Shown: positions 1-7,874 of the stretch, piece after piece
How positions within the stretch are numbered: position 1 is the first letter of the stretch
Layout of the letters: each line of letters begins with the position of its first letter
DNA from: JALYOC01 sp036675345
Lineage (GTDB): Bacteria > Myxococcota > Myxococcia > Myxococcales > Myxococcaceae
Direction of reading: 5' to 3'
NCBI GenBank assembly: GCA_036675345.1
Contig: JAKFFE010000036.1
Span: forward strand, 81,863-145,862
DNA length: 64,000 bases
The notes under the pieces: generated by a model
Database searches by the model: none
The model's input: only the letters and a program-made list of their open reading frames with translations
What the model was told of the DNA's origin: nothing
Program-made: the position numbers and the translations under genes

Positions 1-142
1 AGGTCCCGGGCGCCTCGGAGAGCAGATCCACCCGGTCGAAGCCGAAGCCCCAGGTGCGCTCGGCGGGGACGGTGGCGGTGTCCGGGGCCGGGGTGACCTC
101 CGGGGCCTGGGCCAGGGTGACGGTCAGCAGCAAAGCAATCAC
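1..142 (-). CDS. Secreted protein, N-terminal part only
   Basis: The 5' end of a gene that leaves the window at base 1; 47 codons are visible. The start is taken as the GTG at 142, which overlaps the TGA stop of the upstream lipoprotein gene as GTGA; a GTG two codons earlier (148) is an alternative. The first residues (MIALLLTVTLAQA) look like a short signal peptide, followed by a Pro/Thr-rich stretch and then a motif with Trp-Gly-Phe-Gly-Phe-Asp. The family cannot be recognised from this fragment. The overlap suggests co-transcription with the GDPD gene. Confidence 0.6.
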   Translation of the reverse strand, partial: MIALLLTVTLAQAPEVTPAPDTATVPAERTWGFGFDRVDLLSEAPGT

Positions 143-1047
143 AGACACGAGGCACGCTCCGGGTAATCGGTGATCAGCTTGTCCACCGGCCAGCTGCAGT
201 AGGCGTCCAGGAGGTCCGCGGTGTTCAGGGTCCACAGCTGGACCGACAGGCCCCGCGCCCGGGCGGCCTCCACGATCCGGCGGTCGGTGACCCGGTACTG
301 CAAGAGCAGCCCGGTGGCGCCGGTCTGGGTGGCGATCGCCAGCGGATCTCCCAGGCCCAGCTGGGCCAGCAGCTCGTTGCTGAGGCCGACCAGGGTGCTG
401 TTGTCGTCCTGCTTGAACTTGGGCCAGGTGAGGCTGACGTCCACCCCGTCGGGCACCGCCGCCACCGCCAGGGGGATGAAGTCCACCTCGGTGGAGCTGA
501 CGTACCAGGGGTTGGGCAGGCCGCTGTCGCGCATCGCCACCACCACCTGCTGAACGAAGTCCGCCGCGGGGAGGGTCAGCCCGTCCGCGTACTTGATGTC
601 GAACTGCAGGGTCATCTCCGGGGAGCCGGCCACCTCGGTGAACAGCTCGGCCAGGGTCATGTGGGTCTCGGACACCACCTCCGCGTCCGGCATCTCCGGG
701 TCGGCCACCCCGCCGCAGCGGTAGCCGGTGCGCAGCGCGTCCAGGGTGAGGTCCTTGATCAGCAGCCGCTCACCCACCAGCGGCGAACCGTCGGCGTGGG
801 TGCACAGGGTCTGGTGCAGCCAGGGATCGTGCGAGAGCACCGGGACCCCGTCCGCGGTGAGCACGATGTCGAACTCGATTCCGGGGTAGTTGGCGGCCAC
901 CGCCCCCCGCACCGCGGTGCGGGAGTTCTCGGGCCATTTACCGGCGGCGGCGCGGTGCGCCATCACCTGGGGAGCGCCGGGCGGATCGACCAGACCGCAG
1001 GCCGAACCCGCCGCCGCGATGAGCGAAGCGAGGAGGAGACGTTTCAT
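139..1047 (-). CDS. Glycerophosphodiester phosphodiesterase family lipoprotein
   Basis: 302 residues. The N-terminus has a lipoprotein signal with lipobox SAC (Cys17), so the protein is probably anchored in the envelope. The GDPD fold is shown by the VMAHRAAAG...PENS motif around residues 28-42, the IEFDIVLTADGVPVLSHDP motif at about 57-75 (metal-binding Glu/Asp and catalytic His) and the C-terminal LWTLN and LITDYP motifs. Enzymes of this family hydrolyse glycerophosphodiesters to glycerol-3-phosphate and an alcohol. The stop overlaps the start of the next gene, and the upstream lipoprotein gene ends 15 bases before its start, so the three probably form an operon. Substrate unknown. Confidence 0.85.
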   Translation of the reverse strand: MKRLLLASLIAAAGSACGLVDPPGAPQVMAHRAAAGKWPENSRTAVRGAVAANYPGIEFDIVLTADGVPVLSHDPWLHQTLCTHADGSPLVGERLLIKDLTLDALRTGYRCGGVADPEMPDAEVVSETHMTLAELFTEVAGSPEMTLQFDIKYADGLTLPAADFVQQVVVAMRDSGLPNPWYVSSTEVDFIPLAVAAVPDGVDVSLTWPKFKQDDNSTLVGLSNELLAQLGLGDPLAIATQTGATGLLLQYRVTDRRIVEAARARGLSVQLWTLNTADLLDAYCSWPVDKLITDYPERASCL

Positions 1048-1062
1048 GGGGGCGCAGTCCTA

Positions 1063-2013
1063 TCAGCGGCCAGCCGCGATGTCCTGCAGGTGCTTGCGGG
1101 CGCGGGGGAGGAACTCGGTCGCTTCCAGCTGCAGCGGACGGGTGGTGGAGCCCAGCTCGATCGCCAGCCGCTGGTAGACCTTGTCCGCCATCCAGGCGCC
1201 GGCGGCGCGCGGGAGGAGCGGATCCTTGAGCAGCGGATCGAAGAAGCGGGCCTCCTCGATCTCGCTGGCCGAGTCCAGCGATGCCAGCAGCTCCTTGGCG
1301 ATCAGCCGCTCCCGCTTGCGGGCCGCGGTCAGCTGGTACTCCGGCACCGAGAGGACCTGGTGTTCGGGCGCGTCCGGCACCAGCTGCCGGGTGGCGAAGG
1401 AGGCCGCGCCCTCCCGGTACACCCGCCGGGCCAGCGGCCCCAGCGACGAGGAGTCCGGCTGCAGCTGCTGGTGGGTCAGCGCGAACAGCTCCCGGGCCAG
1501 CACCGCCCGCCGCTGGGGAGCGGCGGCCAGATCCGGGTGGCGGGCGTTGATCAACCGCAGCGGCCGCCCATCCGCGGTGGTCCCCCGGAACAGCGCCTGG
1601 GGTTCCACCGCCACCGCGAACACCAGCTGCAGCCGCGGAGGCGGGCCCAGCAGCGCGGTGATCGCCTTGTCCAGGGCCGCCACGTCTTCTGACGCCGCGG
1701 CCTCGAAGATCTCCACCAGGTCCAGGATCGCCTCGGTGCTGGCGATCAGCCGGATCAGATTCTCGTTCCCCGGATCCTCGGAGGCGGCGCCGGCGGCCGC
1801 GAACAGCGCGGCGTGCCGCTGCTGGTAGACCCCCCAGACGTCCTCCACCTTGCCGGTATCCAGCTCGGCGCGGACCGCGGACAGGAAGCCGGGCAGGGTG
1901 TCCACCACCTCCAGCCGGCCGCCCGACTCCCGGGGCTGCATGTAGTCGGGACGGGGCTGGGAGGCACAGCCCAGCAGGGCGGTGCAGCAGAACAGGGCAG
2001 CGGACAGACGCAT
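1063..2013 (-). CDS. Predicted lipoprotein of unknown function
   Basis: 316 residues beginning with a lipoprotein signal and lipobox LLGC (Cys16). The rest is rich in Ala, Leu, Arg and Glu with predicted helices, has no transmembrane segment and no motif I recognise. It lies 15 bases upstream of the GDPD lipoprotein on the same strand and diverges from hrcA, with about 90 bases between the two starts. Codon use resembles the neighbours. Function is not assigned. Confidence 0.7.
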   Translation of the reverse strand: MRLSAALFCCTALLGCASQPRPDYMQPRESGGRLEVVDTLPGFLSAVRAELDTGKVEDVWGVYQQRHAALFAAAGAASEDPGNENLIRLIASTEAILDLVEIFEAAASEDVAALDKAITALLGPPPRLQLVFAVAVEPQALFRGTTADGRPLRLINARHPDLAAAPQRRAVLARELFALTHQQLQPDSSSLGPLARRVYREGAASFATRQLVPDAPEHQVLSVPEYQLTAARKRERLIAKELLASLDSASEIEEARFFDPLLKDPLLPRAAGAWMADKVYQRLAIELGSTTRPLQLEATEFLPRARKHLQDIAAGR

Positions 2014-2103
2014 GGGGTGCAGGTCTTACCAAGAGAGCAGGCGTGCCGGGGGCAGCCGACGTTGAAACCCGGCCCCGCTGGCACTTAAGCTATTGAAGTC
2101 TCA

Positions 2104-3156
2104 ATGGCTTTTGATCCAGACCCTCCCCGCACGGAAGAACTCGGCGAACGCGAGCGGGAGGTGTTGCGCGCGGTGGTGCAGGAGTACATCGCCTCCGGCG
2201 GTCCGGTGGGCTCCTCGCATCTGGCCCGTCGTCCGGAGTTCGAGGTCTCCTCGGCCACCCTGCGCAATGTGCTGGCGGACCTGGAGGAGCTGGGCTTCCT
2301 GGAGAAGCCGCACACCTCCGCCGGACGGATCCCCACCGACCGGGCCTACCGCTTCTACGTGGACACCCTGGTCAAGCTGAAGGACCCTCCGCCCCGCGAG
2401 CGGGAGCTGATCCAGCAGGGCCTCTCGGTGGACCACGCGGTGGAGGAGGTGCTGCAGGAGACCTCCAAGGTGCTGCACCACCTGACCCATCATGCGGGGG
2501 TGGTGCTCAGCCCGCGCTCCGCCTCGGTGGTGTTCCAGCGGATCGAGTTCGTCCGGCTGCGGGAGAACCGGGTGCTGGCGATCCTGGTGGGGCAGAACGG
2601 CCAGGTGCAGAACCGGGCCTTCACCATCGAGTACCCGCTCTCCCCCGAGGATCTGGTGCGGGCCGGCAACTACCTCAACGAGCTGCTGCGGCAGGTCCCG
2701 CTGGAGGAGGTCCGGGATCGGATCCTCCAGGAGCTGACCCGCGATCAGGCCCAGTACGATCAGCTGGCCGGCAAGGCGTTGAAGCTGGGCGCGGCGGCCA
2801 CCGATCTGCAGACCCCGGACCGGATGTTCATCGAAGGCACCGGGTCGTTTTTGGAGGCCCCGGAGTTCGCCGACGTGCAGCGGATGCGGGCCCTGTTCCG
2901 GGCGCTGGAGCAGAAGCACCAGCTGCTCTCGCTGCTGGACCGGGTGCAGCGGACCAAGGAGATGCAGATCTTCATCGGCACCGAGAGCGAGTTCTCCTCC
3001 GCGGGAGACGTCTCGGTGATCGCCAGTCCCTACGGCGCCGGCGGCGAGGTGCTGGGCGCGGTGGGGGTGATCGGCCCCACCCGGATGAACTACCAGAAGG
3101 TGATCCCGCTGGTGAACTTCACCGCCCAGATCCTCTCCAAGGTGCTGGGCCAGTGA
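2104..3156 (+). CDS. hrcA: Heat-inducible transcription repressor HrcA
   Basis: 350 residues, the usual length for HrcA. The N-terminal winged helix includes LRAVVQEYIASGGPVGSS (about 20-37), SSATLRNVLADLEELG (about 49-64) and HTSAGRIPTDRAYRFYVD, all signature HrcA motifs. The C-terminal part carries the GAF-like dimerisation region and an ISPYGAGGEVLGAVGVIGP-type segment. HrcA represses chaperone operons by binding the CIRCE inverted repeat, with GroEL as modulator. Here it is 44 kb from grpE-dnaK instead of heading that operon, and I see no CIRCE in front of either. No Shine-Dalgarno is evident before the ATG. The stop overlaps the GTG of the GNAT gene. Confidence 0.96.
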   Translation: MAFDPDPPRTEELGEREREVLRAVVQEYIASGGPVGSSHLARRPEFEVSSATLRNVLADLEELGFLEKPHTSAGRIPTDRAYRFYVDTLVKLKDPPPRERELIQQGLSVDHAVEEVLQETSKVLHHLTHHAGVVLSPRSASVVFQRIEFVRLRENRVLAILVGQNGQVQNRAFTIEYPLSPEDLVRAGNYLNELLRQVPLEEVRDRILQELTRDQAQYDQLAGKALKLGAAATDLQTPDRMFIEGTGSFLEAPEFADVQRMRALFRALEQKHQLLSLLDRVQRTKEMQIFIGTESEFSSAGDVSVIASPYGAGGEVLGAVGVIGPTRMNYQKVIPLVNFTAQILSKVLGQ

Positions 3157-3638
3157 GCCCAGCGGTGATCCGGCGGATCCAGCCGGCGGACGACGCGGTG
3201 ATGGCCCGGATCATCCGGGAGGTGATGCCGGAGTTCGGCGCCTGCGGCGCGGGCTTTGCGATCACCGACCCGGAGGTGGATCACCTCAGCGCCGCCTACG
3301 CCGCCCCCCGGCACGCCTACTTCGTGGTGGAAGAGGAGGGTCGGGTGCTGGGCGGAGGCGGGGTGGGGCCGCTGACCGGCGCCGCGGAAGACGTCTGCGA
3401 GCTGCGCAAGATGTACTTCCTCCCTGCGCTGCGAGGCCAGGGCGTGGGAGAGCGGCTGATGCGCCAGTGCCTGCAGGCCGCGCGGGAGCTGGGCTTTGCC
3501 ACCTGCTACCTGGAGACCCTGACCGGGATGAAGGCCGCCCAGCGGCTCTACGCCCGGGTGGGCTTCGAGAAGGTCCCAGGGCCGATGGGCGCCACCGGCC
3601 ACTTCGGCTGCGACACCTACTACGCGCTGAAGCTCTGA
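3153..3638 (+). CDS. GNAT family N-acetyltransferase
   Basis: 161 residues starting with GTG in a GTGA overlap with hrcA, so the two are translationally coupled. The GNAT acetyl-CoA site is visible as LRKMYFLPALRGQGVGERLM (about 88-107; the pattern R-x-x-G-x-G/A is intact), followed by the GFATCYLETLTGMKAAQRLYARVGF segment that closes the fold. Members transfer an acetyl group from acetyl-CoA to a small molecule or protein amine; the acceptor is unknown. The gene converges on the truncated Ig-like gene, with 48 bases between the stops. Confidence 0.88.
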   Translation: MSPAVIRRIQPADDAVMARIIREVMPEFGACGAGFAITDPEVDHLSAAYAAPRHAYFVVEEEGRVLGGGGVGPLTGAAEDVCELRKMYFLPALRGQGVGERLMRQCLQAARELGFATCYLETLTGMKAAQRLYARVGFEKVPGPMGATGHFGCDTYYALKL

Positions 3639-3686
3639 CCCGCCGCGGGCCGGACCCTGTCCCTTGTTCCCGGGGCGGACCGCCCG

Positions 3687-5450
3687 CTACCGGTAGGTGA
3701 CGATCAGCTTCGGACCGCGGCCGCCCGGGTCTTCCTTGCTGTGGAACTCGAACAGATCGATGGAGCTGGTGGTGACATACGGCAGCAGCCAGTTGGTCAG
3801 CCCCAGCTGCCAGCCCTGGTTGACGAAGGTGCCGCCCACCCAGTTGCGGACGGTGGAGGTCTGATCCAGCTCGAAGACCTGCCCGGAGTAGATCGGCGGG
3901 TCGTAGCGGGTCTCCGAGTACACGTAGTGCTGCAGTCCCTGGGAGGAGTTCCAGGTCACCGTGGTCCCGCTCCACGCGGAGGCCAGCGCATAGATGAACC
4001 ACGGCCGCGGAACGTAGCCGACCCCATAGGTGCTGGTGGTGAGCACCAGCTTCGCGCTGAGGATCGTCCTGCCCGCCAGCGCGCTCAGGTCGAACTTGAG
4101 CAGCGTCTGCGAGCAGGAGGCATCAATCCGCTCCGGCGCAAACCCGATCGGCGGCGAGTAGTACCAGATGCACCCCACCCCGACCGCCGGGACGCCGAAC
4201 ATCCCCTCGCCCTGGAAGACCGAGCTGTTCCGCTCCGGGACCAGGCTGCTGTACATCAGGTTGTTGTCGTCGGTGGGAGTGAGCGTCACCGTCTGGTTCG
4301 GCGGAACGCTGGTGGGGACGGTGACCGTGGTCGTCCCGGTGAGGCTCTCGGCGGCGGCGGTGATGGTCGCGCTGCCGGAGGCCACCGCGGTCACCCGCCC
4401 GGAGGAGGTCACGGTGGCCACGGCGGGGTTGCTGCTGGACCAGGCCGCCGAGGCGGTCAGGTCCCGGGTGACCGTGCTGTCCGGATAGAGCCCGGTGGCC
4501 GCCAGCTGCAGCTGCGCTCCCACCGCGAGCTGGGTGGTGGCCGGGAGGACGTTCAAGGTCTGCAGGGGTGGGTGGGTCACCGTCAGCGTGTTGGTGGCAG
4601 TGAGCAAAGCGCCGCCGCTGTGGGTCCGCGCGGTGAGGGTCACCACTCCCGGAGCCAGCGCCGCCACCCGGCCCTCGGGAAGGATCGCGGCCACGGTCGG
4701 GTCGCTGGAGGACCAGGTGACGGCGGTGTAGTTGGAGCCGATCGCGCCGAAGTTCGCGTCCACCTGGAAGGCCGGGAAGTTCTGCCCCACCCACATCGTC
4801 TTCGCGGTGAACGAGATCCCCACCAGCGCGAACTCCGGAGTGGTGACGGGGACGATGCTGCGGCTGCTGATCGCCCCGGCCTGCGCGGTGATCGAGACCC
4901 CGCTGATGGCTGCCACCCCCGAGACCAAGCCGGTGGCGGTCACCGTGGCGTAATCGGAATCGCTGCTGGTCCAGGTCACCGCCTGGGTGACGTCACCGGT
5001 GGTGCCGTCGGTGTAGGTCGCGGTGGCGGTCAGCTGCTGTGTCTGCGCGGTGGTGATCGACGCGTAGGGCGGGGTGACGGTGAGGCTGGCGATCCGCTTG
5101 CTGGTCACGGTCAGCGTCGCGGTCCCGGACTTCTCCCCGGCGCGGGCGGTGAGGGTCGCTCCACCCTGCGACAGCCCGCTGACGAAGCCGGTGGCGGTGA
5201 TCGGGGCGATGGCTGCGGCGCTGGACTCCCAGTCCACCAGGGCGCTGATGTTCCGGGTGGACCCGTCGGCGAAGGTGCCGGTGGCGACGTAGCGCTGGGT
5301 GTCGGCCAACCCCAGCTGCAGGGTCGCTGGCGCCACCTCCACCGAGGACAGCGCCAAGGCGGTGATGGTCACCTCGGTGTGGGCGGAGAGGGTCCCGGCG
5401 GTGGCGGTCAGGCGCGAGGTGCCCTCCGATGGGAACAGGCTAAGCCGAGA
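3687..5450 (-). pseudogene. 5'-truncated Ig-like (Big_2) / DNRLRE-domain surface protein
   Basis: An open frame encodes at least four bacterial Ig-like Big_2 modules (each with a Q-L-x-A-T-x-x-Y-x-D-G-x-x-x-D pattern and a V-T-x-x-G-x-V-x-G/A turn), then a C-terminal domain of about 200 residues resembling DNRLRE/CBM-like modules, ending GPKLIVTYR. The first possible start is GTG 5372, but the frame upstream of it to 5450 still reads like the end of another Ig-like module (PSEGTSRLTATAG), without a start codon, signal peptide or ribosome site before an in-frame TGA at 5451-5453. I infer loss of the 5' end, so probably a decayed adhesin or surface protein. A short product from GTG 5372 cannot be excluded. 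Confidence 0.7.
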
Positions 5451-5517
5451 TCAGACCCGCAGAGCAAGGGGCTTGCTGCGGCACCGGCAGCCCTGCGGGG
5501 CCCCTCTTGTTCCCATC
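5428..5517. repeat. 10-bp inverted repeat at the broken end of the Ig-like gene
   Basis: GATGGGAACA at 5428-5437 is matched in reverse complement by TGTTCCCATC at 5508-5517, enclosing 70 bases. The left arm lies in the last readable codons of the truncated gene. It may mark a rearrangement or small-element boundary, or be chance. Confidence 0.35.
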
Positions 5518-5572
5518 CGGCGCGAGGTCAGCGCTGGCTGTGATCTCGCGACGGGGACGAAGGCCTCCCCTC

Positions 5573-6145
5573 TCAACGCTTGGGCGGAAGCACCGTGAGG
5601 ACGCGTTCCACGAAGTTCTTGTACGCGGCCATGTAGTCGCGCAGGAACGTGGCCATGCTTTCGTCGGAGACCTCGCCGTCCTCGCCGAACACACCCGGCT
5701 TGTAGGTGATGTACGCCTCCACCTCGTTGAACAGCGGCGAGTTGCAGAAGGCCAGCACCGCGCGAAGGCCCTGCTGGCCCACCGCGGTCCCGATGCTTCC
5801 GGGCGAGGCGCCGATGATTCCGGACGGTTTGTGGTTGAACGAGTTCTTTCCCCACGGCCGGCTCGCCCAGTCGATCGCGTTCTTCAGCGCCCCCGGAATC
5901 GAGCGGTTGTACTCCGGGCTGACGAAGAGCACCGCATCCACCGCGGCGATCGCGGCCTTCAGCGCCTTCCCCTCCGGCGGGTAGTCCGGATCGAAGTCGT
6001 AGTTGTAGAGCGGCAGGTCCTTGATCGGGATCTCGGTGAAATCCAGCTCCGGAGGCGCCAGCCGGATCAGCGCCTTGGAGAGCGTCCGGTTGATCGACTT
6101 CCTGGACAAGCTGCCAACGAAGTACCCGACCTTGAAGCGTGCCAT
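5573..6145 (-). CDS. NADPH-dependent FMN reductase (NAD(P)H:quinone/azo/chromate-reductase family)
   Basis: 190 residues, normal for the family. The flavodoxin-like FMN site is seen as GSLSRKSINRTLS (about 11-23) near the N-terminus, LPLYNYDFD (about 44-52), and the signature SPEYNRSIPGALKNAIDW (about 76-93). A GASPGSIGTAVGQQGLR loop follows. Such cytoplasmic flavoproteins use NAD(P)H to reduce FMN, quinones, azo compounds or metals; the physiological substrate is unknown. It is separated from the permease gene by about 165 bases in which I see no feature. Its codon use is a little less extreme than in adjacent genes. Confidence 0.88.
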   Translation of the reverse strand: MARFKVGYFVGSLSRKSINRTLSKALIRLAPPELDFTEIPIKDLPLYNYDFDPDYPPEGKALKAAIAAVDAVLFVSPEYNRSIPGALKNAIDWASRPWGKNSFNHKPSGIIGASPGSIGTAVGQQGLRAVLAFCNSPLFNEVEAYITYKPGVFGEDGEVSDESMATFLRDYMAAYKNFVERVLTVLPPKR

Positions 6146-6311
6146 GGCGTCTCCCCCCGCGCGTTGCGCTCAGAGAGTGAGGGTGTGCACGGCGGGGCCG
6201 GGGCAACGGGTAACCCGAGCACAGCGACCGAGCGCCTGCCCAGAAGCAGGGTACGGAAAACCTCCGTCCAGCGATCCGCTTGCGGGTCATCCGCCCCCAG
6301 CGTGGCCGGCG

Positions 6312-7775
6312 TCAGACCGAGGGCTTGAGTGAAGCCCTCTCCACCCTGCGGATCCCGGTCAGGGTCACCGGCGGCCCGGTGAAGCTGCGGCGCATGTACA
6401 GGGCCCAGTACAGCCCCAGCGCCACCAGCGATCCGGCGAAGGTGTAGCCGGCCAGCTGGTGGGGAGGCAGTACGAACAGCACGGTCACCACCGCCACCCA
6501 GCCCAGCGCCAGGAGGTTGATCGGCAGCGACCAGCGGCCCAGGTCCCAAGGACCGCGGGTGGCCCACACCCCGGTGCGCCGCGCCCACAGCCCGATGGCG
6601 ATCGGCACCGCGTAGGACGCGTACAGCGCCAGGGTGGAGAGCGCCACCATCGCCGAGTAGGCCTGGGCCCAGACCGCCACCAGCAGTGCGCACAGGCAGG
6701 AGGCCCACACCGCCACGTGCGGACTGCGGAACCGCGGCGACACCAAGGACAGGTACCCGCTCAGCGGCAGGCCCCGGTCCCTCGCAAACGCGTACAGCAT
6801 CCGGGAGTTGGAGGTGATCGACGCCAGGCCGCAGAACCACATCGCCCCCATCACGATCCACACCAGCGCGTTGCCCAGCCCCTCTCCCAGGGCGGTGCGG
6901 AGGATGTGGATGAAGGGGTTGGAGGCCGCCGCGGTGGCCGGGAGATCCTGGATCGCCAGCGTCACCCCCAGCAGCATCACGTACCCGACGATCGCGCTCA
7001 CCAGCACCGAGAGGAAGATCCCCCAGGGGGCGTTGCGGCTGGGATCGCGCGTCTCCTCGGTGACGTGGGCCGAGGCGTCGTAGCCGGTGAAGGTCCACTG
7101 CGCCTGGAGCAGGGCGATCAGGAAGGCGTACGAGTAGGGGTAGGCCTCGCTGGTGAACCGGGTGGTGAGGAACCCCAGGTCCTGCCGGGGGGCCCACAGC
7201 ATCAGCGCCCCCAGCACCAGCGCCACCCCCACGATGTGGTACCAGGCGGAAAGCCGGTTCAGCAGCGAGACCGCGGTCACCCCCACGTGGTTCAACAGTC
7301 CGTGGGAGATCAGGATCCCCGCGTACACCGGCAGCACGTAGGCCCGGTCGGAGGGGCCGCCCAGCATCGCCACCACGAACTCCGCCAGCCCGTAGTCGAT
7401 GCCGGCGGTGATCGCGAACTGGCCCAGGGTGTTGAGCCAGGCGGTGAGGAACCCCCAGCCCGGTCCGCCCAGCATCGCCGCCCAGTGGTACAGCGCCCCG
7501 GCGGTGGGGAAGGCCGAGGCCAGCTGCGCCAGGCTGGCCGCCACCCCCAGGGTCATCACCGCCACCAGCGGCCACCCCACCAGCATCACGTACGGCCCGC
7601 CGAAGCGCAGCCCGTGCCCGTAGAGGGTCACCGCGCCGGTGAGGATGGAGATGATCGAGAAGGAGACCGCGAAGTTCGCGAAGCCGCCCATGTCCCGCAG
7701 CAGGGCCTGCGCGTAGCCCAGCTTGCGCAGCTGCTCTTCGTCCCGGCCCTGCTGGTTCGCTTCCGATCCGTTCAA
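6312..7775 (-). CDS. APC-superfamily amino acid permease
   Basis: About 487 residues with roughly 12 hydrophobic segments. The N-terminal motif DMGGFANFAVSFSIISILTG is typical of the GABA/choline-type branch of the amino acid-polyamine-organocation superfamily, and FTGYDASAHVTEETRDPSRN matches its consensus loop. It is a proton- or cation-coupled inner-membrane importer; substrate unknown. I place the start at TTG 7775 because a GGAGG lies 6 bases upstream; the longer reading from 7853 adds only an Arg/Pro-rich leader. The gene follows the TonB receptor and may be the last gene of the chemosensory array. A perfect hairpin covers its ribosome site. Confidence 0.85.
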   Translation of the reverse strand: MNGSEANQQGRDEEQLRKLGYAQALLRDMGGFANFAVSFSIISILTGAVTLYGHGLRFGGPYVMLVGWPLVAVMTLGVAASLAQLASAFPTAGALYHWAAMLGGPGWGFLTAWLNTLGQFAITAGIDYGLAEFVVAMLGGPSDRAYVLPVYAGILISHGLLNHVGVTAVSLLNRLSAWYHIVGVALVLGALMLWAPRQDLGFLTTRFTSEAYPYSYAFLIALLQAQWTFTGYDASAHVTEETRDPSRNAPWGIFLSVLVSAIVGYVMLLGVTLAIQDLPATAAASNPFIHILRTALGEGLGNALVWIVMGAMWFCGLASITSNSRMLYAFARDRGLPLSGYLSLVSPRFRSPHVAVWASCLCALLVAVWAQAYSAMVALSTLALYASYAVPIAIGLWARRTGVWATRGPWDLGRWSLPINLLALGWVAVVTVLFVLPPHQLAGYTFAGSLVALGLYWALYMRRSFTGPPVTLTGIRRVERASLKPSV

Positions 7776-7778
7776 GGG

Positions 7779-7796
7779 AGGCCTCCGTGGAGGCCT
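7779..7796 (-). promoter_or_regulatory. Perfect hairpin sequestering the permease ribosome-binding site
   Basis: AGGCCTCC and GGAGGCCT form a perfect 8-bp stem with a 2-base loop. Read on the minus strand, the 3' arm contains the GGAGG Shine-Dalgarno and ends 3 bases before the TTG start codon. If folded, it would block ribosome entry. There is no U-tract, so it is not a classic terminator. Confidence 0.5.
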
Positions 7797-7874
7797 ACTT
7801 AGACATCCCCTCCGGCCCCGGGGATCCCCCCGGAACCGGCGACTGCGCGCCAACGGACACCGCGGGGGCGGCGG

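Noticed and set aside
2040..2103. CIRCE operator before hrcA
   Set aside because: The TTAGCACTC-N9-GAGTGCTAA pattern is not present here or before grpE.
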